Assembly (NCBI RefSeq): GCF_042646165.1
Contig: NZ_JBHRTC010000011.1
Length of the DNA: 64,000 nt
DNA from: Microbaculum marinum
Lineage (GTDB): Bacteria; Pseudomonadota; Alphaproteobacteria; Rhizobiales; Tepidamorphaceae
Direction: 5' to 3' (one strand)
Positions 58,911 through 64,000 of the stretch are shown here, piece by piece. Both the position numbers and the translations under genes were made by a program. The notes under the pieces were generated by a model, which was given only the letters and a program-made list of their open reading frames with translations, was not told where the DNA came from and did not search any database. Every line of letters begins with the position of its first letter. The stretch's first letter is position 1.

Positions 58911-60050
58911 TCAGGCGCGCCAGGAGACCTGCGCCCATCCCAGGTCGGCCAGCGGCCGCGCGAGGCGCCCGACCTCAAGCGCGTTCGGCGCGCTGGCGCT
59001 GCCTTCCAGGGCCCGCGCATAGATGCCCTGGGCGATCGACGCGAAGCGGAACAGCGCGAACGCCTTGTAGAAGTCGAACTCGGCGATCTCCTCGCGGCCC
59101 GTTCGCCGGCAATAGGCCGCGACATAGTCGGCCTGGAGCGGGATGCCGAGGGAGGGCAGGTCGAGATCGCTGAGGCCGCCGAGGTTCGGTGTCGTGCTGG
59201 GCAGATCGTAGACCATGCAGTTGTAGGCGACGTCGCAGAGCGGATGGCCGAGCGTCGCCAGTTCCCAGTCGAGTACCGCGAGCACCTTCGCGCTGTCGCG
59301 CGCGAAGACGAGATTCTCGAGCCGGAAGTCGCCGTGGGCGATGGCGTGCTCCTCGCCGTCGGGAATGTGCTCCGGCAGCCACGAGATCAGCGCTTCGATC
59401 GGCTCGATCGTCTCGGTTTCGGCGGCTCTGTACTGCTTCGTCCACAACGCGATCTGCCGCGCCACGTAGTTCGACGGCCGGCCGAACGTCTCGAGCCCCG
59501 CCGCGGCGTAGTCGATCGCGTGCAGGGTGGCCATCGTCTCGTTCATGGAATCGTAGATCGCCGCCCGTTCCTCCGCCGTGCAGCCGTGCAGGGCCGGATC
59601 GCGGAAGACCCGGCCGTCGAGGTAGTCCATCACGTAGAACGGCGTGCCGATCACCTCGGGATCCTCGCACAGGTGCCGGACCGTCGGCACCGGCAGCGCC
59701 GTCGCCGCGAGCTTCTCGAAGACCGCGTATTCCCGCTCGATCAAGTGCGCCGAGGGCAGCAGGTCGCCGGGCGGCTTCTTGCGCAGCACGTAGCGCCGCG
59801 ACCCTGCATCGAGCAGGAACGTCGGATTGGACTGGCCACCGCGGAACTGGCTCACGTCGAAGGCCGACGCCGGGTCCGGCAGCTTGTCGGAGAGATAGGC
59901 CTGAAGGCGGCCGAGGTCGAAGCCGTGGCCCGTCCGGATCGACGTGGTTTCCATCCCCGCCGCCGCGGGCCCAGTGGCATCGGCCCCGGTCGGACCAGCC
60001 ACGGTCGCCTCGGCCTCGTTGGGGGCGGGCCTGCTCTCCAGCTTCGTCAC
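58911..60050 (-). CDS. ACAD10-like aminoglycoside-phosphotransferase-fold kinase
   Basis: A 379-residue APH/choline-kinase-fold protein of the ACAD10 N-terminal type: FRGGQSNPTFLLDAGSRRYVLRKKPPGDLLPSAHLIEREY (ATP-binding Lys), FYVMDYLDGRVFRDP, the Brenner motif AIAHGDFRLENLVF (catalytic Asp), and metal-binding AVLDWELATLGHPLCDVAYN. It probably phosphorylates a hydroxyacyl-CoA, as proposed for ACAD10/11-linked kinases. GTG 60050 follows AAGGA at eight bases; ATG 59954 is the alternative. Operator 2 lies immediately upstream. No acyl-CoA dehydrogenase gene is adjacent in the window. Confidence 0.85.
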   Translation of the reverse strand: MTKLESRPAPNEAEATVAGPTGADATGPAAAGMETTSIRTGHGFDLGRLQAYLSDKLPDPASAFDVSQFRGGQSNPTFLLDAGSRRYVLRKKPPGDLLPSAHLIEREYAVFEKLAATALPVPTVRHLCEDPEVIGTPFYVMDYLDGRVFRDPALHGCTAEERAAIYDSMNETMATLHAIDYAAAGLETFGRPSNYVARQIALWTKQYRAAETETIEPIEALISWLPEHIPDGEEHAIAHGDFRLENLVFARDSAKVLAVLDWELATLGHPLCDVAYNCMVYDLPSTTPNLGGLSDLDLPSLGIPLQADYVAAYCRRTGREEIAEFDFYKAFALFRFASIAQGIYARALEGSASAPNALEVGRLARPLADLGWAQVSWRA

Positions 60051-60062
60051 TGCGCGTGATCC

Positions 60063-60093
60063 TTCTGTCCGATTGCCAAACTGTCGGACAGAA
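60063..60093. promoter_or_regulatory. Palindromic operator 2 (GntR regulon)
   Basis: Ten-base perfect inverted arms TTCTGTCCGA (60063-60072) and TCGGACAGAA (60084-60093) across an 11-base spacer. The core CTGTCGGACAG (60081-60091) repeats that of operator 1 at 48678-48688 with only the central base changed. It sits just upstream of the phosphotransferase start (60050) on the minus strand, overlapping the probable promoter. Confidence 0.72.
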
Positions 60094-60177
60094 CTTATAG
60101 GAACCCTACCAGGTGCCTGCAAGCGGCGTCGTGCGGTAGCGGTGGCGTTCCCGGTGCCGACCGACGTAGGTGCGGCA

Positions 60178-61500
60178 TCAGCGGCCGAAGATCGCCGCCC
60201 GGGCCCATTCCACGATCCGGCAGTCGGCGGAGGTGAGGTCGTCGCCGGCGCCGTCGCCGCGCTGCTGCGCGCAGGGCTGCACGAACATCGACAGGCGGCC
60301 GCGGCTCTGCCAGGCCTCTGGATCGACGATCGGCTCGTAATAGCCGAGGTCCGACGGCCACAGCACCACCGTCTCCGCCGTGTCGCCCGCTTCCGCGTCC
60401 TGCGGCACAATGACGGCCATCAGCCGGCCGCCGTACTCGGCGCTGCGGAACACCACGAGGCCGCGGCCGTCCGGGGCGAACAGCAGGTAGGGCCGGCTGT
60501 GCGGCAGCGGCAGCGTGCCCCGGCCCGACAGGGCGAAATCGGTCGCGAAGTCGCTGACCCTCGTCGCCCGCCAGCTTCCCGACCGGCGCCGCACCAGCCG
60601 GACCTGCGGCACCTCGTCGGCCGGATCGCGCCACCACGTCACGGCGGCGGGCTGGCCGTGCGGATCGACGGCGGCGCCGGCCTGGTTCATGAGATCGCTG
60701 CGAAACGGCACCGCGGCGACACGTTCGGTGTGCATCGGCCCGGCCGGTCGCGGCAGCGCCATCCCGGAGAGCGTTTCGACCGCACCCAGGTCGTCGCCGC
60801 GGAACGCGACGAGGTCGAGGCCGGAATTGACCACGTCGGCTCCGGCCTCCGGCGGCAGCCGGAGCCGCCAGACCAGAAACGCGCACACCGTGCCGTCGTC
60901 CAGCACCACCGGCCGATTCAGGTAGGGGCCGGCGCAGTTGCGGTGGCCGCGGCCGTCCAGCAGCGGCTCCGGAGGGTCGACCCAGCGTCCGCTCGCCTCG
61001 TCGAACAGACGCAGGCGCAGGGCGCCGCTGTTGGGCAGCCCTTCGCGGTACAGCATCACCAGCCGCGGCGGATCGCCGACGGTGAGGAAGCTCGGATAGG
61101 TGACCGAGTCGGTGACACGGGCGAGATCCGGCCGCGACGGCGAGAACTCGGAGATATCCAGGCCCGGCGGTCCCTTGAGCAGCTTCACCGTGCTGGCGTG
61201 CGCGCCATAGCCGAGATGGATGCACCTGTCGCGGTCGATGCCGATGCTGATCGACCGGTGCGCGTCCCAGGGCAGGTCGTCGGGGCTTTGCGGGGAAATC
61301 TCCGTCCTCTGCACGGCGTCGCCGGTCAGGCTGCGCCGAAAGACGACCACCTGTCCCTGCGGGCCGTAGTAAGCACCGATCTGCGCCTCGCCGACGGTCA
61401 GTATGCCCTCGCACCGGAACGCCGAGGCGTTGACGCTCGATCCGGCCCAGGCCTGGCCAAGCGGACAGTCTGTCAGGGGCGGGACGTGCCGCGCGTCCAT
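60178..61500 (-). CDS. BNR-type beta-propeller protein
   Basis: A 440-residue protein without signal peptide, read as a six-bladed BNR/sialidase-like propeller of the type that binds or cleaves glycans. Repeating blade-like segments include ISIGIDRDRCIHLGYGAHAS, DSVTYPSFLTVGDPPRLVMLYREG, LRLRLFDEASGRW, NRPVVLDDGTVCAFLVWR, AAVDPHGQPAAVTWWRDP, RPYLLFAPDGRGLVVFRSAEYGG. ATG 61500 begins two bases after the P450 stop, so it belongs to the ACP/glycosyltransferase/P450 unit. Catalytic residues of sialidases (Asp-box S-x-D-x-G-x-x-W) are not clearly present. A role in handling a glycosylated product is a guess. Confidence 0.68.
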   Translation of the reverse strand: MDARHVPPLTDCPLGQAWAGSSVNASAFRCEGILTVGEAQIGAYYGPQGQVVVFRRSLTGDAVQRTEISPQSPDDLPWDAHRSISIGIDRDRCIHLGYGAHASTVKLLKGPPGLDISEFSPSRPDLARVTDSVTYPSFLTVGDPPRLVMLYREGLPNSGALRLRLFDEASGRWVDPPEPLLDGRGHRNCAGPYLNRPVVLDDGTVCAFLVWRLRLPPEAGADVVNSGLDLVAFRGDDLGAVETLSGMALPRPAGPMHTERVAAVPFRSDLMNQAGAAVDPHGQPAAVTWWRDPADEVPQVRLVRRRSGSWRATRVSDFATDFALSGRGTLPLPHSRPYLLFAPDGRGLVVFRSAEYGGRLMAVIVPQDAEAGDTAETVVLWPSDLGYYEPIVDPEAWQSRGRLSMFVQPCAQQRGDGAGDDLTSADCRIVEWARAAIFGR

Positions 61501-61502
61501 GT

Positions 61503-62684
61503 CTACCGGGGCGTCAGCACGCTCGGGAGGCTGCCCGGCATGCGAAACCCCGGATGCGGGATCCAATCGGGAGGGCCGTCGTCGGCCGGCTCGATCCTGT
61601 ATGCAGTCATCGCGTCGAGAAACAGCGCCGCCATCTGCCGGCCCGGCCGGGACCCGACGCAGGTATGCGCGCCTGCGCCGAAGCCGAGGGTTACCGGACC
61701 CTTGCGCTCCGGATCGAACAGCCAGGGGTCCGGAAATGCGAGCGGATCATGGTGGGCTGCCTCGAAGTCGATGAATAGCGAACTGCCGGCGGAAATCTGC
61801 TGGCCGCCGATTTCGACGGCCGCCGTGGCGCGCCTGCGGCTTCCCCGGCGGACGGGCCCCAGGAAGCGCATGGCTTCTTCCACCAGCCGATTGCGGGGCG
61901 CCTTCGTCTGCATGGCGGCCTCCGCGAACTGGGGATGTCGCTGCATCAGCAGGACAAGATTGGCGAGGAAGCCCGCCGACGTCTCCACCGCCGCCACGAT
62001 CAGGAACAGGAGGAGACCGCAGATCTCCTCGTCGTCCAGCTCGAACCTGCGGCTGCCGAGCTCGACGGCGTCGTGCAGGCGCCCGGCGCCGGCGCGGCGG
62101 GCTGCGGCGATGGCGTCGAGCACGCATTTCGTCACCTTGCCGGCTTCTTGGTCGAGGTAGGGCAGCGGCGCCGTGTTGGGGCCCGCGGCCCACTGGATCA
62201 TGATCTTTCGATTGGCATGGTCGAGGTGGCTGATGGTGTCGCGGTCCAGCCCAGCATAGTCGGCCACCACGACCAGCGGCAGCGCGTTGCAGATGGGAAC
62301 CATGTCGCAGGGCTCGCCGGTGGCAACGCCCGACAGCAGGGTGTTGGCGTGATCGGCGATGGCCTCGGGCGACGCCGGCGCCGACTTCTGCAGGATGCGC
62401 AGGAATTCGCGTCCCTTGGGGTGGAACGGCGACGTCCGGGCGATCAGGACCCCGCTCATGAAGGAGGCCAGGCTGGGCAGGTCGACGGAGCGCGAGCGCT
62501 GGAGCACCCACATCTCCTGGGCCATGTCGATCGTCGTGACGGACTGGTGGCGGAGCGCCTCCTGGCAGTCCGCGTAGCGGGTGATGCGCCAGTCGGCCAG
62601 GGGCCGTGCCCCGGCCGGCGGACCGGATTGGGCGATATCGGCAAGGCCGAACCGCGCACGGATATCGGCTTCAAGGTCGCTCAT
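61503..62684 (-). CDS. Cytochrome P450
   Basis: A 393-residue soluble bacterial P450. The heme-ligand loop is LGFGAGAHTCVGSRPGRQMA (Cys342), the K-helix ExxR is E270-A-M-R273, the I-helix acid-alcohol pair is AAVETS (E234, T235), and ADYAGLDRD matches the typical B'/C region. It is shorter than average at the N-terminus, but all functional parts are present. It needs a ferredoxin partner not encoded here. It overlaps the glycosyltransferase stop (ATGA), and the ACP gene lies upstream in the same unit, so it may hydroxylate a carrier-bound substrate. Confidence 0.92.
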   Translation of the reverse strand: MSDLEADIRARFGLADIAQSGPPAGARPLADWRITRYADCQEALRHQSVTTIDMAQEMWVLQRSRSVDLPSLASFMSGVLIARTSPFHPKGREFLRILQKSAPASPEAIADHANTLLSGVATGEPCDMVPICNALPLVVVADYAGLDRDTISHLDHANRKIMIQWAAGPNTAPLPYLDQEAGKVTKCVLDAIAAARRAGAGRLHDAVELGSRRFELDDEEICGLLLFLIVAAVETSAGFLANLVLLMQRHPQFAEAAMQTKAPRNRLVEEAMRFLGPVRRGSRRRATAAVEIGGQQISAGSSLFIDFEAAHHDPLAFPDPWLFDPERKGPVTLGFGAGAHTCVGSRPGRQMAALFLDAMTAYRIEPADDGPPDWIPHPGFRMPGSLPSVLTPR

Positions 62685-63541
62685 GGCCGCGTCACCGTAC
62701 CTGTCTGGGCATCGAAGAGCCAGCCGGGCGCGCGAACGGGCGCCAGCGGCTTCTTGCGGATCTTCATGTACTCGAGCGCGAGCTTGCGAAAGATGGCATG
62801 GTCTTCGGCATTCGTCGCCACCCCTCCGTGAAACTGATGGAAGGTTCCCTCGTTGGCCAGTTTGATGAGCTGGGTGCCGGGAAGGGCGCAGGCGCGCGAG
62901 AAGATGTCGGGGTTCGCGGCGCCGCCGCCGGCGCTGGTGAAGCGCTTCTCGTAGCCGCCGAGTTCATCCCAGAGGGCGCGCGGCATGCAGATGGAATTGG
63001 TCTCGAGCATCTGGCCGGGCCAGCCCTCGCCGACCTCGAAGACCGAGATGTCGAACAGTCGATAGCCGTCGTTCGGCCAGTCGATCGATGCCAGCAGGGC
63101 GGCCTCCGTGGCCTCGTCATACCCCTCCCGGACGCTGTGGTACTGGGGCTTGGAGCCGAGATGGTAGTTGTAGCTGGCCACCACCGGCTTGGGGTGGAGC
63201 GCGCAGGCGCGCAGGCAGGCGTCGATAAGGCCGGGCGAGGCGAGGCGGGCGGCATCGATCCAGACGGCCACGATCGGCGCTGTCGCCTGCGAGAGGCCGA
63301 AGTTCAGTGCCGGCACCGGCGAACCCGGCGCGTCGCGCCAGGCATGCAGGGTGATGTCCAGCCCGGGTGTAGCAATTTCCTCGGCCGTCGGCGGCACAGG
63401 CGAGCCGTTGTCGACCACGATCACTTCGCAGCGGCCGGGCCGGCAGTTGCGCTGATAATCGGGCGCCAGCGAGCGAAGCGTCCGCCGCAGTTGCGGGGTC
63501 ATGTCATAGCTCACCAGCACCAGGCTGATCTCATGCCTCAT
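62681..63541 (-). CDS. Family 2 (GT-A) glycosyltransferase
   Basis: A 286-residue glycosyltransferase: ISLVLVSYDMTPQLRRTLRSLAPDYQ, CEVIVVDNGSPVPP (nucleotide-sugar site), a DxD-equivalent IVAVWIDAARLASPG in which only one Asp is kept, and ETNSICMPRALWDELGGYEKRFTSAGGGAANPD, the acceptor-side motif. It is cytoplasmic, with no membrane segment. It lies between the ACP and P450 genes (13 bases and a 4-base overlap), so it probably glycosylates the small molecule made by this cluster. The weakened DxD leaves activity uncertain. Confidence 0.85.
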   Translation of the reverse strand: MRHEISLVLVSYDMTPQLRRTLRSLAPDYQRNCRPGRCEVIVVDNGSPVPPTAEEIATPGLDITLHAWRDAPGSPVPALNFGLSQATAPIVAVWIDAARLASPGLIDACLRACALHPKPVVASYNYHLGSKPQYHSVREGYDEATEAALLASIDWPNDGYRLFDISVFEVGEGWPGQMLETNSICMPRALWDELGGYEKRFTSAGGGAANPDIFSRACALPGTQLIKLANEGTFHQFHGGVATNAEDHAIFRKLALEYMKIRKKPLAPVRAPGWLFDAQTGTVTRP

Positions 63542-63553
63542 GCCGAACTCGCT

Positions 63554-63844
63554 CTAATGCGGTTGCAGCACGCCGCCGGCAACGAGATTGTCGAGGACCC
63601 CATTCAGCGTCGGCGTCTCGAACAGCACTTCGGGATCGATCTCGATTTCGAACTGCTCTTCGAGGATTCCGGCCATGATGACCAGCTCGGCCGAATCCAG
63701 GCCGTAGGAATCGAACCGCGCATCGGGGGAGAAGTCTGCGCGCTGCATGTCCAGCGCCGAGACGATGTAGCCGGTCATCCATTCGGATGCCTCGGTTCGC
63801 GTCGGCACTCGTTTGGCTTCTTCGATGCTGATTGGAACCCCCAT
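63554..63844 (-). CDS. Acyl carrier protein
   Basis: A 96-residue carrier protein with phosphopantetheine-attachment Ser51 in SYGLDSAELVIMAGILEEQF, preceded by helix I (TEASEWMTGYIVSALDM) and followed by helix IV (EVLFETPTLNGVLDNLVAGG). The DS-A-E-L form and the acidic I-x-P-E-V-L-F end are those of polyketide/NRPS-type stand-alone carriers rather than AcpP. The glycosyltransferase follows by 12 bases. It is the hub of the partial biosynthetic cluster at the right edge. Confidence 0.9.
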   Translation of the reverse strand: MGVPISIEEAKRVPTRTEASEWMTGYIVSALDMQRADFSPDARFDSYGLDSAELVIMAGILEEQFEIEIDPEVLFETPTLNGVLDNLVAGGVLQPH

Positions 63845-63847
63845 CGG

Positions 63848-64000
63848 TTACGCGACCCCACCTGCAACGGCGGCCGAAAAGCTGCCCCTGGCAATGGTCG
63901 ACAATGCCACGTAGTGGTGATCCACACCAGCTTCGCGGTGCACCCGGATCTGCGGATTGCCTGCCAGGCGATGCGCCTGCTGCAGGTCGAGCTCGCACGC
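63848..64000 (-). CDS. C-terminal end of a gene running out of the window
   Basis: An open frame enters from the right edge and ends at TAA 63848-63850, three bases before the ACP start codon. The 50 visible residues (ELDLQQAHRLAGNPQIRVHR... ...HHYVALSTIARGSFSAAVAG) are too few to name a family. Position and spacing show it is in the same operon as the ACP gene. Confidence 0.6.
   Translation of the reverse strand, partial: ACELDLQQAHRLAGNPQIRVHREAGVDHHYVALSTIARGSFSAAVAGGVA

Overview
The window is GC-rich chromosomal DNA from an alphaproteobacterium, most likely Hyphomicrobiales or Rhodospirillales. This rests on the protein families present, on the imperfect palindromic GCCCGGAT...ATCCGGG repeats at the left edge, and on a DUF3489/DUF2924/large-serine-recombinase cassette that I associate with this class. 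No rRNA or marker gene is present, so the genus cannot be named.

Layout. 1-1371: five copies of a roughly 210-bp palindromic repeat with a 35-base assembly gap. 1372-16133: housekeeping and accessory metabolism: a possible glycosyltransferase, a lipoprotein, PdxH, short-chain dehydrogenase, FG-GAP protein, two tiny paired proteins, a Tat-exported phosphoesterase, a class III aminotransferase, a class D beta-lactamase, an amidase, an acyl-CoA synthetase, a DUF1499 membrane protein and a metallo-beta-lactamase-fold hydrolase. 16350-16424: tRNA-Gln(UUG). 16425 to about 25800: a genomic island of visibly lower GC. It holds a tightly overlapping three-gene operon (SIR2-like protein, unknown middle protein, Rad50/SMC-like ABC ATPase with a zinc hook), the recombinase cassette facing it, an IS3 remnant and a decayed asparaginase. 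The operon looks like a three-component anti-phage or anti-plasmid system and is the strongest candidate for an undescribed system.

25887-42138: a catabolic island. A LysR gene diverges from an AtuA-type gene pair. Next comes a tripartite tricarboxylate transporter (TctC-TctB-TctA) in line with HyuA/HyuB, a thiolase-like protein and a DUF35 protein. A second unit carries a CoA-transferase, an NTF2-like protein and a gamma-carbonic anhydrase, followed by an IclR regulator and an orphan TctC receptor. The two units share a 39-bp operator/promoter module, so they are probably co-regulated. 42360-47746: a TerC-family protein, a complete IS3-family element with an amber codon in orfB, a second truncated orfA, a DUF5681-like/ParB-methyltransferase pair, and a degenerate 21-bp tandem repeat.

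47747-60050: a GntR/FadR-type regulator diverges from a 12-gene unit. It contains a crotonase, thiolase-like protein, DUF35 protein, PaaK-like CoA ligase, a 61-aa protein, two SDRs and a branched-chain-amino-acid-type ABC importer (LivHMGF and LivK). It ends at a strong terminator shared with a convergent ACAD10-like phosphotransferase gene. The same palindromic operator lies in front of both transcription units, which suggests one regulon for uptake, CoA activation and side-chain shortening of an organic acid. 60178-64000 (minus strand): part of a small biosynthetic cluster with an acyl carrier protein, family 2 glycosyltransferase, cytochrome P450 and BNR-type protein, continuing beyond the window.

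Starts were chosen from Shine-Dalgarno spacing, overlap with the upstream stop, and where family similarity begins. Family assignments come from motifs read directly; no database search was run.
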